A DNA stretch of 42,115 nt, from positions 1 through 42,115 of the forward strand of contig JAMPFR010000026.1 in NCBI GenBank assembly GCA_023664365.1. The letters run 5' to 3'. Source of the stretch: Acetatifactor muris. GTDB taxonomy: Bacteria; Bacillota; Clostridia; Lachnospirales; Lachnospiraceae. Below, piece after piece: positions 7,816 through 16,180 of the stretch. Numbering within the stretch: position 1 is the first letter of the stretch; each line of letters starts with the position of its first letter. Made by a program: the position numbers and the translations under genes. Below the pieces are notes generated by a model. That model was given only the letters and a program-made list of their open reading frames with translations. It was not told the origin of the DNA and ran no database searches.

Positions 7816-9903
7816 TTACTCGTTGATTAATGTGCTGTTCAGGTAAAGCGAACTTCCCGTATAGTGAAATTTCTCGCAGCACTCCGCAATACAGTGCAGC
7901 GTCTGCTCAAAATTATCCTCATTCACCTCAGGGCATACCATACCTCGAAAGGTATTGATAAAATACCCTCTCATATCCGGAACTCTTCTCATCCGCAGAT
8001 TCTCCAGGCGCTCAACGGTCACAAATACTGTTCTGTGCAGCTTGTGTCTTCCGAAAAGATCATCCTGCCGCAGGGGCGTCACACCCGGCAGCTTCTTCCC
8101 CTTGCAGATCTCCATCCAAGGCTGAGACCATAAATGAGCAAACACCAGATCGCTTACGCTGTCTGCATTTACAATAACAGAATGAATCAGCAGTTCCCGA
8201 AAATACCTTTTTACACAATACATACCGCCGGCCTTCAGGGCAAAATCCAATACCGCCTCCGCCAATTCTTCCGCCCTGTTTCGGAAAATTTCTTTCTGCT
8301 TTTCATCCCAACCCTCTTCGAACAGAACAATGCCATAATGAATATCTATGCGTTTCACCTCGGCGTTTATTTCATATTGCAGCATCAGAGCCGACTGATT
8401 CAGTCTTTTGATCAGACAGTCCTCCGAAACATCCGTCGCCTTGCTTACCTCTGCCAGAAAGGCCCTGCAGTAATCATTTCCTATACTTTTCAGTATCTTC
8501 CAGAGATTCAGGGACACATAACGCTGCCTCTTCTCCTGTATCTCTTCCCGGCTGTATGCCAAAAACTTTCCATATTTCTCATTAAAGGCCTTTTCATCTG
8601 TTTTTGCCAGCTTATATACTAACAGTCTTCTTCCTGCATAATATTCATCGTTGCAGACACTGCTGTACTTCAGATCCCGGGAGGCAATGCTGCTGCCCTC
8701 CCTGATATAGAGATAAATATCCGCTCTTTCTTCAGATACCGCCAACAGGTTCTGAAACAGCTCCGCGTCAAATTCAAAAGAGGATGAGTCACTCTGCCGC
8801 AAAGAATTCAGCCACAGCCCCGTATAATGATAAATGTCCCGATAATATGCCGCCTTCTCCTTAAAGTCTTCCCTGGCCGTACTCCTGTCCAGACACCACC
8901 TGCAGTAAGTCCTTACATTCCTCTCCTCAACCGTTTTGGGACTCTGCCACTGCCTGTACAGACAGTTAATATCCAAGAAGAGAATAATATCATACTTTCC
9001 CGCCAGTTCTCTGGCGTCATCCAGGTTTGATAAATCAAACAGCTGTTCACCGGCCTCATCCTGAAAATAATACTCTCCCATATAGGGGATATTCTTAAAT
9101 TCAGTCCACCTTATTTTTATTTCCGGATTCAACAATCTTTCTACTGATTCCGATTCACCGGACAGGCTGCCGAATACCGCTATCCGGATTTCCCTCTGCT
9201 CGGAAGGGCTTCCCTGCGCCGGATGGCTCGCCTGAAAGCTGTGAATCTTCTCCCAGATCCGCAGATAGGGTATATCCGTATTCCCTTCTCTCTGCCTGAA
9301 GGCATATGCCTCGGCCGGGCCGTACGGATCCTCTGCAAGAGCCTCGTACACCTGATTACGGCAAAAAAGCTTTATCTGCTGCCGATTCCGATTCTGAGCG
9401 GCAAACACAGCCTCCAGAACCGCGTGCCTGACTCCCTCCGTCTTGGAGAGCATATGCTCAAGTTCATGCTCCACCAACGCATTCATCACGCGAACCGGAT
9501 GCCACGGCGAAATAGAATAACGGTTGGTATTTTTATTCCTCTCACACCCCAGCAGATACAGTTCTTCTACCCCCCGGCTGTAATCCGACGTCTCCCCCCG
9601 GGAGGCGTTCCGCTCTTCCCCCGCAGCATCCAGCAGCTCTACCAGCGTGGAAAAGTAATCTGCCACTACCTGCTCTCTCTCATTCCAGTCCATTTCCGAT
9701 AAGCCGAAAAAGCTTTTATACGTTTTTATAACAGAGTCTTTAAATTCCTCCGGCATTTTGTCCGCCTGCTCCAGCAGCCTGCGCTGCGTCTCTGCCGGAC
9801 ATGCAAAAAAGACATCCCTGGCGGCCCTATCCGCCCCGGCTGATGTCTGATTTCCTGCTTCACATTGTATAACGGTTGTATTTTTTTCCTTCTGATCCCC
9901 CAT
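7816..9903 (-). CDS. Large protein of unknown function (first gene of the cassette)
   Basis: 695 aa from the ATG at 9903, preceded by TAGGTG; a GTG three codons upstream is possible but has a poorer site. I do not recognise this protein. It has no signal peptide or membrane helix and is rich in charged residues and helices. About residues 120-150 contain the segment RYSISPWHPVRVMNALVEHE. In the middle, REIRIAVFGSLSGESESVER (about 245-265) and KYDIILFLDINCLY (about 310-325) look like beta-strands of an alpha/beta (Rossmann-like) fold, but no nucleotide-binding loop is obvious. The C-terminal third is helical. It leads a tightly spaced operon (13-base gap, then 13-base overlap) with an ATPase and an HD protein, suggesting a sensor, scaffold or effector in the same complex. 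Confidence 0.6.
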   Translation of the reverse strand: MGDQKEKNTTVIQCEAGNQTSAGADRAARDVFFACPAETQRRLLEQADKMPEEFKDSVIKTYKSFFGLSEMDWNEREQVVADYFSTLVELLDAAGEERNASRGETSDYSRGVEELYLLGCERNKNTNRYSISPWHPVRVMNALVEHELEHMLSKTEGVRHAVLEAVFAAQNRNRQQIKLFCRNQVYEALAEDPYGPAEAYAFRQREGNTDIPYLRIWEKIHSFQASHPAQGSPSEQREIRIAVFGSLSGESESVERLLNPEIKIRWTEFKNIPYMGEYYFQDEAGEQLFDLSNLDDARELAGKYDIILFLDINCLYRQWQSPKTVEERNVRTYCRWCLDRSTAREDFKEKAAYYRDIYHYTGLWLNSLRQSDSSSFEFDAELFQNLLAVSEERADIYLYIREGSSIASRDLKYSSVCNDEYYAGRRLLVYKLAKTDEKAFNEKYGKFLAYSREEIQEKRQRYVSLNLWKILKSIGNDYCRAFLAEVSKATDVSEDCLIKRLNQSALMLQYEINAEVKRIDIHYGIVLFEEGWDEKQKEIFRNRAEELAEAVLDFALKAGGMYCVKRYFRELLIHSVIVNADSVSDLVFAHLWSQPWMEICKGKKLPGVTPLRQDDLFGRHKLHRTVFVTVERLENLRMRRVPDMRGYFINTFRGMVCPEVNEDNFEQTLHCIAECCEKFHYTGSSLYLNSTLINE

Positions 9904-9988
9904 ACAATTCACCTATCCGTCTTTAGTCTATCCTATTCATTGGGACATGTCAAGATGTCAGTACTTAAAATCTCCTTATCGTCAAAAA

Positions 9989-10067
9989 ATTATACCATGA
10001 AGACAGCACACATTTTTACATGTCCTATAATTTCTTTTAGTATGTCATATGATTCATTTATTGTCAA
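9989..10067 (-). promoter_or_regulatory. Promoter region of the three-gene cassette
   Basis: Two candidates on the minus strand. One is an extended -10, TGGTATAAT (-10 at 9994-9989), with no good -35. The other is a perfect TTGACA (10067-10062), 17 bases from CATACT (10044-10039, 4 of 6). The 179-base gap between the polysaccharide operon and the cassette is clearly more AT-rich than its surroundings and holds no other gene. An AAGGAG near 9970 is not followed by a usable reading frame. Confidence 0.5.
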
Positions 10068-10082
10068 TTGCAAAAATATATT

Positions 10083-11099
10083 TCACAGCTGCCTCAGCCG
10101 CCTGTGCAGCTTCCTTATGCCCTTGGGCGCCAGGGCAAAGAGCGTATGATACACCTTGTTTTTCCCTGTCAGCAGCGGGTTCCCCATAGCCTTCAGCCAG
10201 TTTCGCCTGAGATACCTTACAATATCCCGGTACATCCCGTTTTCCCGGTTCATCTGCGCAATGGGGATGTGCAGCATATATTCCAGCCGCTGGAAAACGC
10301 CGAACCGGAAGGCCGTCGTCTGCAGCGCAGGGTACTCCCGGCTCACGATTTCCGCCGCCAGGTCGGCGTTATCCACACAATCGGCATACACTCTGGAGAA
10401 ATCGTCCCTGCTCTCCTTTCTGGAATTGCTGCCCAGCCGGTAAAACACATGATAGGCATGACCGGGAAGGGACACAATGGGGCCCAGTCTGTGCAGCATC
10501 TGTATCAGCAGGCGGAAATCCTCGTTCAGCATGCCAAGGGGAAACCGACTTTCTCCCCCGCCTTCCCGGCCCGCTGCAGGCTCCGGTTCCTCCGGGAAAA
10601 ACATTTCCCGGCGTATCAGCTTTGTACAAAAGGAGCAGTCCCCCCTGTGCATCAGCAGCTCCCTCATAAATTCCTCCGGCGGAATGCACAGGCTCTTCTC
10701 CGGCGGAATGCAGATATCCGGCAGCATATTGCCTTCCCCGTCCCTTTCGTCCCTGCCGATCTGTGCGGCGTTGACATGGTACCGGCAGACTGCCGCATAC
10801 AGCCGTTCATACATATCCGGCTCCACATAGTCATCGCTGTCCGCAAAGCCGATGTAATCCCCCTTTGCTTTGTCAATTCCCAGGTTCCTGGCAGAGGAGG
10901 AGCCTCCGTTTTCCTTATGAAATACGCGGACACGCCCGTCCCGCTCCGCAAATCGGTCGCAGATTTCACCGCTGCCGTCCGTGGAGCCGTCATCCACCAG
11001 GATAATCTCCATATCCTGCCATGTCTGCGCCAGCAGCGAATTTACGCAGCGCTCCAGATATTCCTTTGTGTTATAAACCGGCACGATAACGCTAATCAC
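10083..11099 (-). CDS. Family 2 glycosyltransferase, last gene of the polysaccharide operon
   Basis: 338 aa from a GTG at 11099 that overlaps the upstream stop codon (GTGA); an AGAGGGAGAA site precedes it. The frame stays open much further upstream (to 11393), but that part overlaps the previous gene and is not protein-like. VISVIVPVYNTKEYLERCVN starts the GT-A fold; ILVDDGSTDGS and IGFADSDDYV give the nucleotide-sugar and DXD metal-binding positions. It has no membrane helix. It should add one sugar to a lipid-linked repeat unit at the inner face of the membrane. Donor and acceptor cannot be read from sequence. No hairpin terminator follows it before the AT-rich gap. Confidence 0.88.
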   Translation of the reverse strand: MISVIVPVYNTKEYLERCVNSLLAQTWQDMEIILVDDGSTDGSGEICDRFAERDGRVRVFHKENGGSSSARNLGIDKAKGDYIGFADSDDYVEPDMYERLYAAVCRYHVNAAQIGRDERDGEGNMLPDICIPPEKSLCIPPEEFMRELLMHRGDCSFCTKLIRREMFFPEEPEPAAGREGGGESRFPLGMLNEDFRLLIQMLHRLGPIVSLPGHAYHVFYRLGSNSRKESRDDFSRVYADCVDNADLAAEIVSREYPALQTTAFRFGVFQRLEYMLHIPIAQMNRENGMYRDIVRYLRRNWLKAMGNPLLTGKNKVYHTLFALAPKGIRKLHRRLRQL

Positions 11100-12496
11100 T
11101 GTCTCTTCTCCCTCTTCAACAATGCGTACATCTTCCGCTCCGGAATCACAGCCGCCGGGGCGCAGGGTGCAGGGGCGAATCCGGCCTTTTCGCAGGCCGC
11201 CGAACCGTGGAAATCTCCGGTGGGACAGTCTGAGGGCTTCCGGTCGGAAGCCTTCTGCCTGCTCTCCTTCATTCTGCCGCCCCCCCGAATAAGCCCCAGG
11301 CTCCCGCAAAGCTCCCACAGGGACTTTGCGGCATTTTCCGCATTCCAGATCTCCGTGATGGTCCTGTATGCGTTTCTTCCCAGCCGGGCGCAAAGCTCCC
11401 TGTCCCGCACAAGTCTCTCTGCCAGCGCAAACAACTCCTTCCTGTTTCCGTCCCGATAGATAAAGCCGTTTTCTCCATCATGCACCAGGAAAGGCGCCGC
11501 TCCCGCCATGTGGCCTGCAATCAACCCGCAGCCGCTGTTCATGGCCTCATTTATAACTGCTCCCCAGCCCTCCTGCCGATCGCTGGTAAACAGGAAGATA
11601 TCCGCTCTTTCCATATATTCCCGGACCTGCTCCGGAGCCAGAAAGCCCGGAAATCCCACTTCCTTCTCCAGGCCATATTCCGCCCGCAGGACTTTCATCC
11701 GTTCCTCCATGGCACCGCCCCCAATCATATCCATATGAAAGGAAAGGCCTTCGGATTTCAGGTGCCTTGCAGTTTCCAGCGCCAGCTCCGGATGCTTCAG
11801 TTCAATCATACGGGCGGCCCAGAGAATATAGGGCACCTTGCCCGCCCCGGAGGCCGTATCCGCCGTGTCAGAAGCCCCGCCGACCGCCCCCGCCGTGTCA
11901 GAGGCCCCGCTGTCCGCTCCCGCTGCATCAGGCTCCCTCCAACCCTTCCCGGCCAGCAGCCTGTCCACGTCATAGTGTTTCGTCTCCGTGAAATATCCCC
12001 AGCAGTACATTTTCCCGGGGTACGCCCGCACAATGGAGAAATCCGAAGGCACATAGGCCCCCGCACAGAGAAGATACACCGGCGATTTCCGGTATCTGGT
12101 ATGGTCATGATACTTCTTTTTCAGCCCTCTGGGCGAAACCGCCTTCCACTGTCCCGTCCTGTACAGGCGCTCGCTGCATCGGATTACAGCCTTCCCCTGC
12201 GCCAGCCGCCCCTGAATATAGCTTTCATCCTCACAGCCGCCAAACATCACAAGCTCCGCATCGGAAATCAGCCTTTTACACGCTTCCTCTTCCTGATAGT
12301 ATAATCTCAAATAGGGCTGCTGTACCTGCTCTGCCCAGCCCATCCGGACTCTCTCCTCCTCTACAGGCTCCGTCTGCACAAAAGCAAAGCTTCCCCCGCA
12401 GATCTCATACATGGCGTTACAGAAGGGAATCTGATGGTGGTTCAGATAATTGGATACAAATACAAAAACAGGCTTTTCGATAACATGCGTATTCAA
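11096..12496 (-). CDS. Family 4 (GT-B) glycosyltransferase with a repetitive linker
   Basis: 466 aa from a TTG at 12496 (GGAGGG upstream, inside the end of the previous gene, three-base spacing). The C-terminal Rossmann half contains ILWAARMIELKHPELAL, MIGGGAMEERM and FLFTSDRQEGWGAVINEAMN, the last being the EX7E-type donor-binding region of GT4 enzymes. Between the two halves (about residues 193-222) lies an Ala/Gly/Ser/Asp linker with repeated GASDTA units encoded by a GC-rich tandem repeat at about 11845-11935. Residues about 420-466 form an unusual basic tail beyond the normal fold. Role: transfer of a sugar from a nucleotide donor during repeat-unit assembly. Confidence 0.85.
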   Translation of the reverse strand: MNTHVIEKPVFVFVSNYLNHHQIPFCNAMYEICGGSFAFVQTEPVEEERVRMGWAEQVQQPYLRLYYQEEEACKRLISDAELVMFGGCEDESYIQGRLAQGKAVIRCSERLYRTGQWKAVSPRGLKKKYHDHTRYRKSPVYLLCAGAYVPSDFSIVRAYPGKMYCWGYFTETKHYDVDRLLAGKGWREPDAAGADSGASDTAGAVGGASDTADTASGAGKVPYILWAARMIELKHPELALETARHLKSEGLSFHMDMIGGGAMEERMKVLRAEYGLEKEVGFPGFLAPEQVREYMERADIFLFTSDRQEGWGAVINEAMNSGCGLIAGHMAGAAPFLVHDGENGFIYRDGNRKELFALAERLVRDRELCARLGRNAYRTITEIWNAENAAKSLWELCGSLGLIRGGGRMKESRQKASDRKPSDCPTGDFHGSAACEKAGFAPAPCAPAAVIPERKMYALLKREKRQ

Positions 12497-12499
12497 TCT

Positions 12500-13846
12500 T
12501 TAACCCTCCGGCGCAGTGATGATATTTGTATAGATTTCCGTCATTTTAGCGTAATTTCTCTCCCGATTATGATTTTTTTCTGCATGTTTTCTTGCATTTT
12601 TACAATATTCGTCACGCTTATTCTTATTTTTCCATATTTCAATCACTGATTTTGCAAGCCTTGCGGAAACAACCTCCAAATTACTGCCGTTATTTAAGCC
12701 CTTTCGGAAGCCCTGGTACTGTATGCCGTCCTCTCCTCCCGTAAAAATACCGGGAATACCTCCCACATCTGCGGTGACACAGGGCATCCCCAGCAGCATT
12801 GCCTCCCCCAGAGAGTTAGGAGAATTTTCCACGGAAGAACAGCAGACAAAGAGATGGCTTTTCAGGTATCTCTCCTTCATCTGCTCCTCATTCAGCCTTC
12901 CCAGCATGACTACCCTATCCTGCAGGCCGTTTTCTCTTATCAGCTTTCGCAGATACCTTCCGTAACCGGACAGCTTCAGCTTCTGTTTCAGCGTTTCACA
13001 GCCAATCACGCTGTTCCCCGCCACATAAACCTTTGTATCGGGAAATTCCTTCAAAATCTGTCTCATGGCCTTCAGCATATAATGAAACCCTTTGACGGGA
13101 TAGTCCCCCTGGCTGAGGAAAATGGAATGAGGAATACAGTCTTCCTCCTTCCAGCAGACGCCGTAAAAGCTTTCCCGCAGAGTCTCGTTCATATTATAAT
13201 AGGCAGCCTGCGGGTTCCACTCCTTTGTGTGGGAACGATCCCATTCCGTCCGGCCTGCTATATTTCCCGCAAGCCTGACCGCCTCCCTCTCCATCTCGCC
13301 CCGCAGAGCAAATTTCCGCTGCTGTTCCCGAATGCTGTCCTTTTTTAGGCGATCCCGCAGCGTAGCGGAACGGATTACCCGCTCCGGCATATCCGCAAAA
13401 TAGCTCTCGGCGCACTGGGAGCAGAGTCCCTGAATGCTGACGAGCAGCTTTTTCTTCTCCGCAAACACCCTGCACATGGCCAGGGTATGGGGATATTCCG
13501 TGCCAAAGCAGTGTACCATATCCGGCCTGCAGGAAGCTATGATCTTCCCCAGCCGTTCCTCCAGCCCTTTGTCATAAAGCTCCGGCCGGGTTACATCCTC
13601 CCGGAAACCGTAGCAGGCCAGCCTGCTCCCCCGGATGTTCAGTGTGCGCATACAAACTTCATGCCCCTCCGGAAACATATTTTCCGGCGCCGGAAATGCC
13701 ACCGCCAGTTCAATTCCGTTTTCGTTCCGCTTTTCCAGTATCACGGACGCCAGACCGGAAAGCCAGCCCTCCTTGTTGGAGGCCTCTATATTCAGTTGCT
13801 CCGCAATCATAGGCATCATTACATTACACAGCCACAACACCTTCAT
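12500..13846 (-). CDS. Family 4 (GT-B) glycosyltransferase
   Basis: 448 aa from the ATG at 13846 (MKVLWLCNVMMP); a longer frame to 13915 adds a low-complexity AGKERAGKGRAG stretch and is rejected. The first half has HCFGTEYPHTLAMCRV, the second IPHSIFLSQGDYPVKGFHYM, VYVAGNS, VVMLGRLNEEQM, and the donor-site motif CCSSVENSPNSLGEAMLLGM (EX7E-like). The purine-rich block between this start and the upstream stop (13850-13920) resembles the one at 16985-17040. Expected cytoplasmic or peripheral membrane enzyme of surface-polysaccharide assembly. Spacing to the upstream sugar-phosphate transferase gene is 95 bases. Confidence 0.87.
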   Translation of the reverse strand: MKVLWLCNVMMPMIAEQLNIEASNKEGWLSGLASVILEKRNENGIELAVAFPAPENMFPEGHEVCMRTLNIRGSRLACYGFREDVTRPELYDKGLEERLGKIIASCRPDMVHCFGTEYPHTLAMCRVFAEKKKLLVSIQGLCSQCAESYFADMPERVIRSATLRDRLKKDSIREQQRKFALRGEMEREAVRLAGNIAGRTEWDRSHTKEWNPQAAYYNMNETLRESFYGVCWKEEDCIPHSIFLSQGDYPVKGFHYMLKAMRQILKEFPDTKVYVAGNSVIGCETLKQKLKLSGYGRYLRKLIRENGLQDRVVMLGRLNEEQMKERYLKSHLFVCCSSVENSPNSLGEAMLLGMPCVTADVGGIPGIFTGGEDGIQYQGFRKGLNNGSNLEVVSARLAKSVIEIWKNKNKRDEYCKNARKHAEKNHNRERNYAKMTEIYTNIITAPEG

Positions 13847-13941
13847 ACTAACCCCGCTCTTCCTTCCGGCCCTTCCTTTTCCCGCTCTTTCCTTTCCTGC
13901 CCTTCCCGCCTGCATCCGGTGGTAAGCCTGCTACACTGTTC

Positions 13942-15396
13942 TCACCGCGTCTCCTCCGAAGAAGCCTCAGCCTGTCTCTGCTTTTCTTCTCTCAGCGCGG
14001 TAATCTGCTCCGCCTCCACTCCCTCCGTGCTGTCCGGCCAGAACAAAATCTTCAGAGTAAGCATCATCAGCTTTAAATCCAGCCAGGTGGAATAATTCTC
14101 AATGTAGGTTAAATCCAGCTTCAGTTTGTCATAGGGACTGGTATTATATTTTCCGTATACCTGGGCAAATCCTGCCAGCCCCGCCTTCACCTTCATCCGG
14201 AACACGAACTCAGGCATTACCTCAAGGTACTGGTCAATAATCTCAGGTCTCTCGGGCCTTGGCCCCACAAAGGACATGTCGCCCTTTAAAATATTGAGCA
14301 GCTGGGGCAGCTCGTCAATCCTACACTTGCGGATAAACTTTCCCACCGGCGTAATACGGCTGTCATTTTTCCGGGCCAGTCTGGCCACGCCGTCCTTCTC
14401 CGCGTCCGTTCGCATACTGCGGAATTTCAGGATCTTAAATTCCCGACGGTTCATGGTACACCGCACCTGCTTATACAGAACCGGGCCTCCGTCGTACAGC
14501 TTGATGGCAATGGCCGTAATCAGCATGAAGGGCGAAGCGAGAATCAGCAGAAGCAGGGCGCACACGATGTCCGTCAGCCTTTTCAGGAAACGCTGCTCCA
14601 TAGTCAGACTGTACTCTCTGGTCAGTAAAATAGGGCTGTCAAACACATGCAGTTCCTCGGCGCCCATAAGAATAACATCCGTAATCTTAGGTATAAGATA
14701 CACTCGTATGGAACGTTCATAGCAGAATTTCAAAAGAGGCCCCCGCTCCTCCACGGAGATGTCTCCCAGTACTACGGCATTACACTCATCGCTTTCATAG
14801 GCCGCTGTAATTTTATTACATAACGCCCGGAATCCTTCTTTCACATGAACGCAGCCCGTAATAATATATTTATCCTTCCGGCTCTCAAATTTACTGCAGA
14901 TTTCGTCAATGGGCCGGTCCCCGTGGATCAGCAGAAGCTTGCGGGGCGGAAAAAGGCGTTTATATATCCTGTTTGCAATATTGATGTAAACTATCACCAA
15001 CGCCGTCTGCTGCACCATCATGAAAATAAAAATCTCCGGCGTCAGCAGCCGCCTGGACATAATGGACAGCTCCAGGTAGATGATAATATTTGCCAGCAGG
15101 GTGGACAGCACCTGGGAAAACACAATTTCCGCATTCTTCTGGTAGCCCAGGCGGATACTCCCGTAGGTGGCCGAGAAAAACAGAATCACCGCCGTGTACA
15201 GCCCAACCTCCGCAATATTGCCTCTGGACCACAGATTCTGCAGACCCTCCACCAGGCTGAAGCGGAACGTGTTCCACCAGTGATAGCCGAAAACAGCCAC
15301 CTCCAGGGCGATACAGATACCAATCAGTCCCAGATTAATCAGGCGCTTAAAGGTTTCCCGTTTTCTGATTTTTTTTTCGTTGGTATATGCTTTCAA
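13942..15396 (-). CDS. Polyprenyl-phosphate sugar-1-phosphate transferase (initiating enzyme)
   Basis: 484 aa from a TTG at 15396 with GGAGG seven bases upstream. The N-terminal half has four or five membrane helices (GLIGICIALEVAVFGYHWW; GLYTAVILFFSATYGSIRL; IIIYLELSIM; VQQTALVIVYINIANRIY), followed by a soluble nucleotide-binding-like region. The C-terminal catalytic domain (about 270-460) shows RFLKRLTDIVCALLLLILAS, GPVLYKQVR, KILKFRSMRTDAEKDG, RKCRIDELPQLLNILKGDM and SFVGPRPERPE, the hallmarks of the WcaJ/RfbP/CpsE family. It moves a sugar-1-phosphate from a UDP-sugar to undecaprenyl phosphate, the first step of repeat-unit synthesis. Its presence with four glycosyltransferases defines the operon as capsule/exopolysaccharide synthesis. 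No flippase or polymerase gene of this pathway is in the window. Confidence 0.92.
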   Translation of the reverse strand: MKAYTNEKKIRKRETFKRLINLGLIGICIALEVAVFGYHWWNTFRFSLVEGLQNLWSRGNIAEVGLYTAVILFFSATYGSIRLGYQKNAEIVFSQVLSTLLANIIIYLELSIMSRRLLTPEIFIFMMVQQTALVIVYINIANRIYKRLFPPRKLLLIHGDRPIDEICSKFESRKDKYIITGCVHVKEGFRALCNKITAAYESDECNAVVLGDISVEERGPLLKFCYERSIRVYLIPKITDVILMGAEELHVFDSPILLTREYSLTMEQRFLKRLTDIVCALLLLILASPFMLITAIAIKLYDGGPVLYKQVRCTMNRREFKILKFRSMRTDAEKDGVARLARKNDSRITPVGKFIRKCRIDELPQLLNILKGDMSFVGPRPERPEIIDQYLEVMPEFVFRMKVKAGLAGFAQVYGKYNTSPYDKLKLDLTYIENYSTWLDLKLMMLTLKILFWPDSTEGVEAEQITALREEKQRQAEASSEETR

Positions 15397-15411
15397 TCTA
15401 TGTCCTCCACT

Positions 15412-16170
15412 CTACACCCTTCTCCTGACTGCCCTGACCGCCCAGAAGCAGAAATGCCAGGCGCTGCTCAAGATTCCCATTCCCTCTGCTTTCCGGTACA
15501 GGTTCCAGATGCGCCTCACAGCCTCCAGCTTATTGGAAGATAAGGTTTTGCCGGATCTGCGGTACTTTGCCAGATTTTCATCCAGCCCGTAGGCAGTATA
15601 GCCGTTCCGCAGAACCTTCCACCACAGCGCAGTATCCTCGCTCTTCATAACCGGCATTTCCAGCAGGCTCTTTTCGATTTTTTCCGTATCAAACATTACC
15701 GTAGTGGTAAATATGGTGGTGTTTTTCAATGCCTGCCGGTAGTTTAATGTCTCCGGCACCCGAACCACCTTGCCCGTGCCGCTGCCGTCCTCATGTACAA
15801 ACTCATACCCGGTAAAGGCAAAGGCCGCATCTTTCTCCCGCATAAACGCCAGTTCCCGCTCCAGCTTTTCCGGAACCCACAAATCGTCCGCATCCAGATA
15901 GGCAATGTAACGCCCTGCCGCCTCCTTCAGTCCCCGGTTCCTGGCCAGCGCCGCCCCTCTGTTTTCAGGCTGCCTGATGAGCCGGATGCGATCCTCTCCC
16001 CTTTTCAAAATAGATTCTTCAATGATTGACACTGTCCTGTCGCTGCTTCCGTCTTCCACCAGCAGAAGCTCCCATCGGGAATAGGTCTGGGCTGCAACAC
16101 AGTCAATGGTCTCCTCTATAAACCGTTCCACATTGTAGACGGGCACGATAATGCTAATCAACTCATCCAA
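15412..16170 (-). CDS. Family 2 glycosyltransferase
   Basis: 252 aa from a TTG at 16170, with GAGGAA eight bases upstream and only ten bases after the previous stop. The GT-A domain is clear: ELISIIVPVYNVERFIEETI, LLLVEDGSSDRT, NRGAALARNRG and IAYLDADDLWVPEKL (DXD), then SEDTALWWKVLRNG, which matches the acceptor-side ED motif. No transmembrane segment apart from a hydrophobic end (ILSSAWHFCFWAVRAVRRRV) that may associate with the membrane. Likely the second or third sugar-adding step of the operon's repeat unit. Confidence 0.9.
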   Translation of the reverse strand: MDELISIIVPVYNVERFIEETIDCVAAQTYSRWELLLVEDGSSDRTVSIIEESILKRGEDRIRLIRQPENRGAALARNRGLKEAAGRYIAYLDADDLWVPEKLERELAFMREKDAAFAFTGYEFVHEDGSGTGKVVRVPETLNYRQALKNTTIFTTTVMFDTEKIEKSLLEMPVMKSEDTALWWKVLRNGYTAYGLDENLAKYRRSGKTLSSNKLEAVRRIWNLYRKAEGMGILSSAWHFCFWAVRAVRRRV

Positions 16171-16180
16171 AATCGTTTCC

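Noticed and set aside
9904-9975. Small leader peptide after AAGGAG near 9970
   Set aside because: All nearby start codons run into stops within a few codons.
11100-11393. N-terminal extension of the last GT2 gene
   Set aside because: The open frame overlaps the upstream GT4 gene and its translation is Arg/Gly-rich noise; the GTGA-overlap start gives a normal GT-A N-terminus.
10068-11459. 463-aa plus-strand open frame
   Set aside because: Antiparallel to two well-supported glycosyltransferase genes; His/Pro/Gln-rich composition typical of a shadow frame, with no domain motif.
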